Shown here: one piece after another, positions 17,580 to 25,739 of the stretch
Layout: every line of letters begins with the position of its first letter
Position numbering within the stretch: position 1 is the stretch's first letter
DNA from: an uncultured Ruegeria sp.
GTDB taxonomy: Bacteria > Pseudomonadota > Alphaproteobacteria > Rhodobacterales > Rhodobacteraceae
Direction: 5' to 3'
Assembly: GCF_947497005.1 (NCBI RefSeq)
Contig: NZ_CANMFF010000008.1
Location: 186,001-250,000, forward strand
Length of the DNA: 64,000 nucleotides
The notes under the pieces: generated by a model
What the model saw: only the letters and a program-made list of their open reading frames with translations
The model's database searches: none
What the model was told of the DNA's origin: nothing
Program-made: the position numbers and the translations under genes

Positions 17580-18026
17580 ATGATCAGACGGTTTGGCGAA
17601 ACCCCCGAGAAGGGGCGGAAATACACGCAAAGACCCGGAGCTTACGTATTGTTACCGCGTGGGCGCTCTTTGCTGGTGACCTGGTATGATGACGGTCTTA
17701 ACCCAGAACTGCAATTGCCGGGTGGTGGCATTGATCCGGGGGAATCGCCGGTTACCGCTCTGCACCGAGAAGTTTTCGAGGAAACCGGCTGGTTGATCAC
17801 AGCCCCCCGTCGGGTTGGAGCGTTTCGACGGTTCACCTATATGCCTGAATACGATTTGTGGGCTGAAAAGATATGCCTGATTTACCGCGCTCGCCCTGTA
17901 CGCCGCATGGGACCACCGACCGAGGCGTTCCACGAAGCGTTGTGGATGGAAACTGCCGACGCAGCCGCATTGCTGGGCAATGATGGCGATCGGCACTTTG
18001 CCGAAATGCACCTTGGTTCGCTTTAG
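17580..18026 (+). CDS. Nudix hydrolase
   Basis: 148 residues from the ATG at 17580, which is preceded by AAGGGG at a suitable distance; an open frame upstream to 17469 overlaps the hslO start and was not used. The Nudix box lies at about 48-70 (GGGIDPGESPVTAL to EVFEETGW). Substrate cannot be predicted; relatives act on nucleotide diphosphate derivatives. Divergent from hslO and convergent, with a 4-bp overlap, to the REC-phosphatase gene. Confidence 0.86.
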   Translation: MIRRFGETPEKGRKYTQRPGAYVLLPRGRSLLVTWYDDGLNPELQLPGGGIDPGESPVTALHREVFEETGWLITAPRRVGAFRRFTYMPEYDLWAEKICLIYRARPVRRMGPPTEAFHEALWMETADAAALLGNDGDRHFAEMHLGSL

Positions 18027-19294
18027 GGCCCATTATATTCAAAAAATACGGCAGACACGTCATCCCTTATCCCGTCTTTAGGCGAAATCATTTGCGTCAA
18101 ATGCCAGAACATATCATCCAGAAACTCAGACCCGCCCCTTTCCGAAATGCACCGTTGTGCCATTTCTCGTAAACCGTCTTCTTCCAACAGGCCGCCATCT
18201 GCCAGGTGGCATTCTGTAAACCCGTCAGAATGCAACAACAGCTTGTCGCCAGGTTGCATCTGCGTCTCGATTTGCTGAAAGCTCGCATCTTCGATCAGTC
18301 CGATAGGCAACCCGCCGTCCCCCAGAAAGTCAGTACTACCGTCCTGCCGCAACACAAGGGGATGCGGGTGCCCGGCTTGCACCATTTTCAGATGCCCGTT
18401 GCGGAGATCAACGATGGCATAGACCATCGTGAAATACTCTTCGATCCCTTCATCGGCCATCAAGCGGGAATTGAGCGTTGTCGCTACTTCTTCCGGAGGT
18501 AGCAGCGCATAGAACTTGTTAAACCTCTGTTCCATAGCGACATTTTGATCGAAATGCTTGCTGGACAGATAACCTCCCAACCGAGCCGTCATCATCGCCG
18601 ACGTGATGCCATGTCCGGACACATCGATGCTGTAAAAACCCAGCCGATTAACCCCAGGTGAGAACATGCCAACAAGGTCTCCGCCAATGTGGCCACAGGG
18701 TTTCAGCAACAAGCTAACCCGTGAGTTTCCAAAATCCCGCGTCAGTTCCGGCACCAAGGATTCTTGAATCTTACGGGCCTGCATAAGGTCTTTGTCGATC
18801 GCATCATGCGCCAGCCTGAGTTCTTCGAGCGCGGATTCAATCAGGCGGTTTTTCTGCGACAACTCACGCTGCATGTCCAGAATGCGTGCCCCGGCCGAAA
18901 TACGTGCGCGCAGTTCGTCTGCCTCAAGAGGTTTGATCAGAAAGTCGTCCGCCCCGGCATCCAGACCGCGTGCAACCTCCTGTTTTTCGCTTTTAGAGGT
19001 CAGGAGGATGAAATAACTGTATTGGTCAGTGTCCAAAGCGCGAAACGCATAGCAAAACTCAAGGCCGCTCATCCCCGGCATGACCCAATCGCTGAGAACA
19101 AGATCGGGCGGATCATCCAGACAATGCGCCAGGGCAGCATCACCTGTATCGGCCTCGACGACCTCAAAGCCCCATTTTCTGAGCGAGGCGACCAGAATGC
19201 GCCGCTGCAAACGGCTGTCATCCACCACCAGCACCTTGCGGATCGCGCCGAAATCCAGATCTGATCTGGTTTCCTCAAGACTCGCCCCTGGCAC
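18023..19294 (-). CDS. Response regulator fused to PP2C/SpoIIE-type serine phosphatase
   Basis: 423 residues. An N-terminal receiver domain has acidic D25/D26, the phosphoacceptor D69 in LSDWVMPG, and FLIKPL with the conserved Lys. A helical linker (about 140-175) leads to a PP2C/SpoIIE phosphatase domain with GGDLVGMF, DVSGHGITSAM and LHSDGFTE, the metal-binding motifs. Such proteins (RsbU-like) usually dephosphorylate an anti-anti-sigma factor. The start is a GTG at 19294. An HPt gene is divergently placed next to it, suggesting that phosphate reaches D69 through a phosphorelay. No anti-sigma factor or STAS gene is nearby. Confidence 0.88.
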   Translation of the reverse strand: MPGASLEETRSDLDFGAIRKVLVVDDSRLQRRILVASLRKWGFEVVEADTGDAALAHCLDDPPDLVLSDWVMPGMSGLEFCYAFRALDTDQYSYFILLTSKSEKQEVARGLDAGADDFLIKPLEADELRARISAGARILDMQRELSQKNRLIESALEELRLAHDAIDKDLMQARKIQESLVPELTRDFGNSRVSLLLKPCGHIGGDLVGMFSPGVNRLGFYSIDVSGHGITSAMMTARLGGYLSSKHFDQNVAMEQRFNKFYALLPPEEVATTLNSRLMADEGIEEYFTMVYAIVDLRNGHLKMVQAGHPHPLVLRQDGSTDFLGDGGLPIGLIEDASFQQIETQMQPGDKLLLHSDGFTECHLADGGLLEEDGLREMAQRCISERGGSEFLDDMFWHLTQMISPKDGIRDDVSAVFFEYNGP

Positions 19295-19459
19295 TGTTTA
19301 CCCTCTGCTCTGATGAGTTTGCTCGCACAGTACGACCCTAGCGCCCACATATTTAACATCCGGTGAAGACGGAGGATCGCTGACGGATAACCTCGTTAAC
19401 CTGGCCTTTACCGGACGCGTTTATCCAGAAACATACACGTTCATTAGCTGGTGTTGAAT

Positions 19460-19789
19460 ATGATCCACTGGACCAGAGTCAGGCAATTGCGGAACGAAGT
19501 TGGTCCGAGTGAATTTGAAGAGGTGGTTCAGATTTTTCTGGAAGAGGTGCAGGAGGTGATCACCCGCCTGCACCAAGATACGCGCCGGGTTGAGTTGGAG
19601 CAGAACCTGCATTTCCTGAAAGGCAGCGCACTCAGCCTAGGATTTGATCAGTTCTCAAGACTCTGTCAGGACGGCGAACGGCAGGCGGCCGCAGGTCAGG
19701 GCGCTGACGTCGACTTGCCAGCCATTCTGGCAGTGTTTGAAAGTTCAAAAACAGTGTTTGAAGCTGAGCTGAAACAGAACTTGCGCTAG
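19460..19789 (+). CDS. Histidine phosphotransfer (HPt) domain protein
   Basis: 109 residues. The sequence around H51 (HFLKGSALSLGF) matches the HPt consensus for a phosphorylatable histidine in a four-helix bundle. It has no kinase or receiver domain. The ATG at 19460 was chosen; a GTG at 19451 would add three residues and neither has a strong ribosome-binding site. The neighbouring REC-PP2C gene on the other strand is the likely partner. Its 3' end overlaps ilvA by 4 bp, convergently. Confidence 0.83.
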   Translation: MIHWTRVRQLRNEVGPSEFEEVVQIFLEEVQEVITRLHQDTRRVELEQNLHFLKGSALSLGFDQFSRLCQDGERQAAAGQGADVDLPAILAVFESSKTVFEAELKQNLR

Positions 19790-21012
19790 ATTACGAACTG
19801 CGCCAGCGTTTCGTCTTCGGTGATGTCAGTATATGTGAACCCGGCCTCGTCCAGATGCGCAAACAGGCGCATGAAATTTTCTGGCTTGCGGGTTTCGATC
19901 CCGATCAGGACGGAACCGAAATTGCGGGCGGATTTCTTCATATACTCAAAACGGGCAATGTCATCCTCGGGGCCCAGGATGCCCAGAAACTCTTTCAAAG
20001 CACCCGGTCGCTGCGGTAGCCGCAGGATGAAGTACTTCTTCACGCCCGAATAACGCTGCGCGCGTTCCTTGACCTCGGGCAGGCGTTCGAAATCGAAATT
20101 GCCGCCTGACGTCACGCAGACCACGGTCTTGCCGCGCACAAAGCTCTGGATATCGCCAACAGCCTCGACTGCCAATGCACCTGCGGGTTCAAGAACGATG
20201 CCTTCGACATTCAGCATCTCGATCATGGTCGTGCAAATGCGGTCTTCGGACAGAACCAGTACATCCGAGAGGTGGCGTGATTTCAGCAATTCAAAAGGTT
20301 TTTCACCGATCCGCCCAACTGCTGCGCCGTCTACGAAGGTATCCACATGATCCAGCGAGACAGGATGCCCGGCAGCCAAAGCGGCGCGCAAACAGGCTCC
20401 ACCCGCAGGTTCGACAAACAGACAGTGGCTGCGATCCCCGAACCATGTTGCCACGCCCGAGGACATGCCGCCGCCACCAACCGGCAGGACAATATGGTCC
20501 GGCACGCCGCCCAGTTGCGCTTCAATTTCGACCGCCAGCGAAGCCTGCCCTTCGATTACATCCCCGTCGTCAAACGGTGACAGAAAATACCCGCCCTGCT
20601 GCGCGCACCAAGCTTGCGCAGCGGCTAGAGTGTCGTCGAAATAGTCGCCGGTCAGGTGGATTTCGATATTCTCGCCGCCGAAGATACGGGTTTTCTGGAT
20701 CTTCTGTTGCGGGGTCGTCACCGGCATGAAGATCACGCCTTTCACACCCAGATGCTTGCACATGAAGGCCACGCCCTGCGCATGGTTGCCCGCGCTAGCG
20801 CAAACGAACAGGTCCTGTCCCTGCTGCTTGCGCATCGCGTTGTAGGCGCCGCGGATTTTATACGATCGCACCGGACTCAGGTCCTCGCGCTTGAGCCAGA
20901 TATCGGCCCCATAGCGCTCAGACAGATGGGCATTCCGCTGCAACGGCGTCGCCGGAAAGACAGAGCGCATCGCCTGTTCGGCGGCGCGAGCGCGGGTCAT
21001 GAAATCAGTCAT
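19786..21012 (-). CDS. ilvA: Threonine ammonia-lyase (threonine deaminase)
   Basis: 408 residues, PLP-dependent fold type II. It converts threonine to 2-oxobutanoate, first step toward isoleucine. The PLP lysine is in SYKIRGAYNAM (K52) and the phosphate-binding glycine loop is GGGGMSSG. A short C-terminal ACT-like region (from about 325) suggests allosteric control and places it with the shorter biosynthetic/catabolic IlvA forms of about 400 residues rather than the 510-residue E. coli type. Confidence 0.9.
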   Translation of the reverse strand: MTDFMTRARAAEQAMRSVFPATPLQRNAHLSERYGADIWLKREDLSPVRSYKIRGAYNAMRKQQGQDLFVCASAGNHAQGVAFMCKHLGVKGVIFMPVTTPQQKIQKTRIFGGENIEIHLTGDYFDDTLAAAQAWCAQQGGYFLSPFDDGDVIEGQASLAVEIEAQLGGVPDHIVLPVGGGGMSSGVATWFGDRSHCLFVEPAGGACLRAALAAGHPVSLDHVDTFVDGAAVGRIGEKPFELLKSRHLSDVLVLSEDRICTTMIEMLNVEGIVLEPAGALAVEAVGDIQSFVRGKTVVCVTSGGNFDFERLPEVKERAQRYSGVKKYFILRLPQRPGALKEFLGILGPEDDIARFEYMKKSARNFGSVLIGIETRKPENFMRLFAHLDEAGFTYTDITEDETLAQFVI

Positions 21013-21069
21013 GGCCGTTTCACTGCCGTATCAGCGCGGTAAGGGCAAGGAATACATATGTGTACGGCT

Positions 21070-21837
21070 TCAGGACAACTCGCGCTTTTCGATGAAGACG
21101 CCGTACATAGTGGTAAAGATACTGACGTTGATCATTGGAAGAATGAGCGTGCCGAAGAACACTGTCAGCAAAACGCCCAACACTGGTATTATTGCCAAAA
21201 CCGTGAAAGCCAGCTGCACCATAACTTGGAACAGGAATGCGACGAGTAGCAGCAACAAGATTGCGCCGCCGACTCCAGTTGTGTTGTTCCATGCATCGCT
21301 AAGCGAGATGGGTTCACCAATCGCGGCCGCCGGCAGGATAATTGACAGGCGATAGAAGCATACGACGAGAAAAACAGTATAAACAATCACCAGTATGATC
21401 GAAAGCACCGCAAGACTTTCGCCTAGTACCGCAACGACCAAACCCACGGGGATATACGCGATCATCATCAAAATCCCCAACATCAGAACGCGACCGAAAT
21501 AGGCAAGAATTCTGTCGAAACGGAATATCGGAAGTATCCCCGTGGGATACTCCTCTAACAGGATGAAGCGGTGCCATGACACGGCAATCCAGAACACGGT
21601 GACGAAAATTACCGCCAGCAAAACGAAAATAAAGACAAAAATTGAACCTGCAGTTACACTTGGCGGCAACTCGCCTGCATTTTCGTCAAGCGCTTCAAGC
21701 GGAATGCCAAGTGCCAAAAACACACCCACTATGATGATTGTCGCAATCAAAGCAGGGCCAACTGTTATCTGCAGAACCTGCTTCAGGTTCCCAAACACCA
21801 TCCGCACCGAATGCACAAATATTTGCCATCCCAACAT
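21070..21837 (-). CDS. Polytopic membrane protein of unknown function
   Basis: 255 residues from the ATG at 21837, chosen because AAGGGG lies about 10 bases upstream; the frame is open to 21918. About six hydrophobic segments are visible, the first near residues 18-40 and the last pair in a run near 185-240. No catalytic motif or transporter signature was recognised. Similar hypothetical inner-membrane proteins are frequent in Rhodobacterales. It lies between ilvA and argG, reads toward ilvA and is divergent from argG. Confidence 0.7.
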   Translation of the reverse strand: MLGWQIFVHSVRMVFGNLKQVLQITVGPALIATIIIVGVFLALGIPLEALDENAGELPPSVTAGSIFVFIFVLLAVIFVTVFWIAVSWHRFILLEEYPTGILPIFRFDRILAYFGRVLMLGILMMIAYIPVGLVVAVLGESLAVLSIILVIVYTVFLVVCFYRLSIILPAAAIGEPISLSDAWNNTTGVGGAILLLLLVAFLFQVMVQLAFTVLAIIPVLGVLLTVFFGTLILPMINVSIFTTMYGVFIEKRELS

Positions 21838-21978
21838 TTTAAACTGCCCCTTCAACCAATGCTTGTTATTCTCTGCACTCGTTTCACCCCAATTCCCGCC
21901 CTGCGTCAATCCACACAACTTGCCCCCGCGTCCAAAACCGGCTAGGGGCCAATCGTTCTACGCATAAAGGGAAGTCAG

Positions 21979-23205
21979 ATGTCCTCGCCCAAGAAAGTTG
22001 TTCTGGCCTATTCCGGTGGCCTTGATACCTCGATCATTCTGAAATGGTTGCAGACCGAGTATGGGTGTGAAGTCGTGACCTTCACCGCCGATCTGGGTCA
22101 GGGCGAGGAGTTGGAGCCCGCGCGCCAGAAGGCCGAGATGTTGGGGATCAAACCCGAAAACATCTTTATCGAGGATGTCCGCGAGGAATTCGTCCGCGAT
22201 TTCGTCTTCCCGATGTTCCGCGCCAATGCTCAATATGAGGGGCTGTACCTGCTGGGTACATCAATCGCGCGGCCGTTGATCTCGAAACGTCTGGTCGAGA
22301 TAGCCGAGGCCACCGGGGCCGATGCTGTTGCGCACGGCGCGACCGGCAAGGGCAACGATCAGGTGCGGTTCGAACTGGCCGCTTACGCGCTGAACCCCGA
22401 GATCAAGGTGATCGCGCCCTGGCGCGAATGGGACCTGTCCAGCCGCACCAAGCTGCTGGAGTTCGCGGAACAGAACCAAATCCCGATTGCCAAGGACAAA
22501 CGCGGCGAGGCGCCCTTCTCGGTTGACGCGAACCTTCTGCACACCTCGTCCGAGGGCAAGGTTCTGGAAGATCCCGCTGATATGGCACCCGATTATGTCT
22601 ATCAGCGCACCGTCCACCCCGAGGATGCTCCGAACGAGCCGGAATTCATCGAAATCGGTTTCGAAAAAGGCGACGCGGTCAGCATCAATGGCGAGGCGAT
22701 GAGCCCGGCCACCATCCTGACCAAGCTGAACGAATATGGCGGTAAGCACGGCATTGGTCGCCTGGATCTGGTCGAAGGCCGTTTCGTGGGTATGAAATCG
22801 CGCGGCATCTATGAAACACCCGGCGGCACCGTCCTGCTTGAGGCGCATCGTGGTATCGAATCCATCACCATGGATCGTGGTGCGATGCATCTGAAGGACC
22901 AGCTGATGCCGCAATATGCGGAACTGATCTACAACGGCTTCTGGTATTCGCCCGAGCGAGAGATGCTGCAAGCCGCGATCGACAAATCGCAAGAGCATGT
23001 CACCGGCACCGTCCGTGTGAAACTGTACAAAGGTCTGGCCTCGACCGTTGGCCGCTGGTCGGATCACTCGCTGTACTCCGAGGCGCATGTGACCTTTGAA
23101 GAGGACGCTGGTGCTTACGATCAGAAAGACGCGGCAGGTTTCATCCAGCTGAACGCACTGCGCCTGAAGCTTCTGGCCGCGCGCGACAAGCGTTTGTCCA
23201 AGTGA
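21979..23205 (+). CDS. argG: Argininosuccinate synthase
   Basis: 408 residues, full length. It joins citrulline and aspartate with ATP in arginine synthesis. The ATP-pyrophosphatase loop AYSGGLDTS is at residues 10-18, followed by family motifs [10 protein letters not shown] and [14 protein letters not shown] good AAGGGAAG ribosome-binding site precedes the ATG. Its stop overlaps the next gene's GTG start. Confidence 0.97.
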   Translation: MSSPKKVVLAYSGGLDTSIILKWLQTEYGCEVVTFTADLGQGEELEPARQKAEMLGIKPENIFIEDVREEFVRDFVFPMFRANAQYEGLYLLGTSIARPLISKRLVEIAEATGADAVAHGATGKGNDQVRFELAAYALNPEIKVIAPWREWDLSSRTKLLEFAEQNQIPIAKDKRGEAPFSVDANLLHTSSEGKVLEDPADMAPDYVYQRTVHPEDAPNEPEFIEIGFEKGDAVSINGEAMSPATILTKLNEYGGKHGIGRLDLVEGRFVGMKSRGIYETPGGTVLLEAHRGIESITMDRGAMHLKDQLMPQYAELIYNGFWYSPEREMLQAAIDKSQEHVTGTVRVKLYKGLASTVGRWSDHSLYSEAHVTFEEDAGAYDQKDAAGFIQLNALRLKLLAARDKRLSK

Positions 23206-23642
23206 TCGACGAAGACGACAACGACGACGAACTCGATATGTTCGTCGAGGCGCAGGACACGGTTTGGGCCGATGTCCTGCGTGAGTTGGAACAGGGGCAA
23301 AAAACCAGCCACTGGATGTGGTTCGTGTTTCCGCAACTGGCCGAGCTGGGCCAGTCTCATATGGCGCAGCTTTACGGCATCGAAGATCTGGACGAGGCGA
23401 CACGTTATCTGAGCCACCCGGAACTACGCCGCCGCCTGACGGAGGCGGCCTCGCTTATGTTGCTGCACGAAGGGCGCAACGCCAGCGATATTCTGGGCGG
23501 GATTGATGCTAAGAAACTTCGTTCTTCGATGACGCTGTTTTCATCCGTGGCGGATGCTCCGGTCGAGTTTCAGGCTGTACTAGACGCCTTTTATTGCGGT
23601 GAGCCCTGCGATCGAACAGTTCAAAGCCTCGGCGCGTTTTGA
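23202..23642 (+). CDS. DUF1810 family protein
   Basis: 146 residues starting at a GTG that overlaps the argG stop. The conserved core includes [11 protein letters not shown] near 36-46 and [11 protein letters not shown], typical of DUF1810 (a family formerly labelled calpastatin-like without good reason). The function is unknown. Translational coupling to argG is likely from the overlap, but a functional link to arginine synthesis is not implied by any motif. Confidence 0.82.
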   Translation: MIDEDDNDDELDMFVEAQDTVWADVLRELEQGQKTSHWMWFVFPQLAELGQSHMAQLYGIEDLDEATRYLSHPELRRRLTEAASLMLLHEGRNASDILGGIDAKKLRSSMTLFSSVADAPVEFQAVLDAFYCGEPCDRTVQSLGAF

Positions 23643-23721
23643 TCAGAAGTTCCAGTTGGGTCAACCTTGCCTGATCAATACCTGACGTTTTACGCATTCG
23701 GAAACTGCGAAAGGAATCCGG

Positions 23722-24003
23722 ATGCTTCAGGATATCGCCGATGGAATTCAAAACGGCCTGAATGGCAAAACCTTTGACGGTTCATTGAAATTCGATTGCG
23801 GCGAGGACGGTGTGATTGTTCTGGCCGACAATCAGGCATCGACACAGGATCAGGAAACAGACTGCACGATCCGTATCTCGCAGGACAACCTGACCAAGCT
23901 GCTGACCGGAAAACTGAACCCGATGACAGGTGTCGCATTGGGCAAGCTCAAGATCTCGGGCAACATGGGTGTTGCAATGAAACTGGGGCAGCTGTTGGGC
24001 TGA
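23722..24003 (+). CDS. SCP2 sterol-binding domain protein
   Basis: 93 residues, essentially a single SCP2 (sterol carrier protein 2) domain, seen in the closing pattern LTKLLTGKLNPMTGVALGKLKISGNMG. Such small bacterial proteins bind hydrophobic ligands such as fatty acyl groups; the ligand here is unknown. AAAGGA lies just before the ATG. It stands alone between the DUF1810 gene and msrA. Confidence 0.85.
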   Translation: MLQDIADGIQNGLNGKTFDGSLKFDCGEDGVIVLADNQASTQDQETDCTIRISQDNLTKLLTGKLNPMTGVALGKLKISGNMGVAMKLGQLLG

Positions 24004-24195
24004 ACTCAGCGCAAATCCGCAATGGGTTTCTGCATCGCCTGCGCTATCACATACTGCTGCCAAAACAGCTCGGCGTGAGGTCTTTCTCTGCCGTCGGTCG
24101 TCGATAAACTCGTCTCACCAGCGCGTGACATGAGATGTCAGGCAATTGCATGTCGGTCGGACTCGGGTCACCTTGGTCCCAAAAGGAGACCCGAC

Positions 24196-24867
24196 ATGAC
24201 ACGGACTGCTTATCTTGACGCCTTCAAACCCGTTTTTCTGTTCACATTGATCTCATTGGTTGCAATACTGCGGGCCCTGCCTGCCCCGGCAGCAGGAGCC
24301 GAAACGCTGACGGTGGCCGGAGGATGCTTCTGGTGTGTGGAATCCGATTTTGAATCGGTGCCGGGCGTCATCGGGGCAGTATCGGGCTATACTGGCGGCA
24401 AGTCTGCGAACCCTACTTACGATCAGGTCTCAAAAGGTGGTACCGGTCATTATGAGGCGGTTCAGATCACTTTCGATCCGGCTCGTGTCTCACGTGAAAC
24501 ACTTCTGAACATGTTCTTTCGTTCGGTTGATCCCACAGACGCAGGTGGTCAGTTCTGTGATCGCGGGAACAGCTATCGTACTGCAATTTTCGTCTCTAAC
24601 ACGGGCGAAAAAGCGTTGGCCAAACAAGCAAAGACCGATGCACAACAAGCGTTGGGTCAAACAGTTGTCACCCCGATACTGAACGCGGGCACCTTTTATC
24701 CAGCCGAGGCGTATCATCAGGATTACTACAAAGGGAACAAACTGATCTTCACCCGGTTTGGGCCCAAACGTCAGCACAGTGCCTATAAAGCTTATCGCAA
24801 AGCCTGTGGCCGTGACGCACGCGTCAAGCAGCTTTGGGGTCGGGATGCGCCATTTGCCGGGTCTTAA
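24196..24867 (+). CDS. msrA: Peptide-methionine (S)-S-oxide reductase with export signal
   Basis: 223 residues. The ATG at 24196 is preceded by AAGGAG at 24183-24188, so the longer frame from 24130 is not used. A hydrophobic segment at about 11-30 ending in PAAGAE acts as a signal peptide or anchor, so the enzyme should work in the periplasm. The catalytic GCFWC follows at about 41-45, and C-terminal Cys in KACGRD may resolve the disulfide. It reduces methionine sulfoxide in exported proteins. The coding sequence holds a parS-like 16-mer at 24486-24501. Convergent with the ribokinase gene, overlapping by 4 bp. Confidence 0.92.
   Translation: MTRTAYLDAFKPVFLFTLISLVAILRALPAPAAGAETLTVAGGCFWCVESDFESVPGVIGAVSGYTGGKSANPTYDQVSKGGTGHYEAVQITFDPARVSRETLLNMFFRSVDPTDAGGQFCDRGNSYRTAIFVSNTGEKALAKQAKTDAQQALGQTVVTPILNAGTFYPAEAYHQDYYKGNKLIFTRFGPKRQHSAYKAYRKACGRDARVKQLWGRDAPFAGS
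24486..24501. promoter_or_regulatory. parS-like site inside msrA
   Basis: TGTCTCACGTGAAACA matches the parS palindrome at 15 of 16 positions; the single change is T to C at position 4. It is 13 kb from the nearest perfect parS. Confidence 0.5.
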
Positions 24868-25736
24868 TCGAAGGACGCGTCACGCACTTCTCTCAGATCA
24901 GGAATAACATCAGCCGTTCCGTGTCGCGTGACCATCAGGGCCGCGGCGCGGTTCGCTTGTAAAATGGCCTGTTCCATCGGCATTCCGCGATCCATTCCTG
25001 CCAGTACATAGCCAGTGAACGTGTCGCCGGCCCCCGTTGTATCAACGGCCTGCACTTTATGCGCTGCAAATTCGACCGGGTCGCTTCCTTGCTGCAAGTA
25101 CCGCGCGCCTTTGGAGCCCAAAGTTACAATGACATGCCGCACCGGCAGATCAGCGGCGCTCAGCCCGGTTTCCTGGCGTAGCTGCTCGGCTTCGATTTCG
25201 TTCAGGATCAGGAAATCCAGATACGGAAGAACCGCCTTTACCGTCTGTGCCTGAAATGGGGCTGCGGCATAGCAAACAGTCAACCCAAGTTGATGCCCCA
25301 ACTGCGCAGCTTCGACCTGTGCGTTGGTTTCATTTTGCAGAATAAGCAAATCACCCGTGTTGGCCGAAGCCAAAGCCTGCCCCAGATGGCTGACATCCAC
25401 CGCGTGGTTGGCGCCCGGATAGAGGATGATCAGGTTCTCGCCCTCGGTGTCCACGGCAATGATCGCATGTCCGGTGGGTACTTCTGCGTCGGCAATATAG
25501 CGCGTATCCACACCATATTCCGTCAATCTGTCCTTCGCCCAGCGTCCATCTGGGCCGACGGCACCGATATGGCTGACCCGTGATCCGGCCCGCGCCGCGG
25601 CCACCGACATATTGGCCCCTTTGCCCCCCAGGAAACGATCCAGCCCATGGGCGGCCAGAGTTTCCCCCGGTGCAGGCAAATGCGGCAGGTCATAAACCAT
25701 ATCCGCATTGATCGAGCCCAGGTTCCAGATCGTCAT
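24864..25736 (-). CDS. rbsK: Ribokinase (PfkB family sugar kinase)
   Basis: 290 residues. PfkB signatures are present: GGKGANMSVAAARAG near 38-52 and the catalytic anion-hole motif DTTGAGDTFTG near 235-245. It phosphorylates ribose or a related sugar at the 5-hydroxyl. No ribose transporter or regulator is adjacent, so the exact sugar is uncertain. It starts 3 bp after the end of maeB on the same strand, suggesting co-transcription. Confidence 0.85.
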   Translation of the reverse strand: MTIWNLGSINADMVYDLPHLPAPGETLAAHGLDRFLGGKGANMSVAAARAGSRVSHIGAVGPDGRWAKDRLTEYGVDTRYIADAEVPTGHAIIAVDTEGENLIILYPGANHAVDVSHLGQALASANTGDLLILQNETNAQVEAAQLGHQLGLTVCYAAAPFQAQTVKAVLPYLDFLILNEIEAEQLRQETGLSAADLPVRHVIVTLGSKGARYLQQGSDPVEFAAHKVQAVDTTGAGDTFTGYVLAGMDRGMPMEQAILQANRAAALMVTRHGTADVIPDLREVRDASFD

Positions 25737-25739
25737 AAC

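Noticed and set aside
22261..23403. 380-codon open frame antisense to argG
   Set aside because: It lies fully opposite a well-conserved gene, has no recognisable motifs and reflects high-GC codon bias in the third position.
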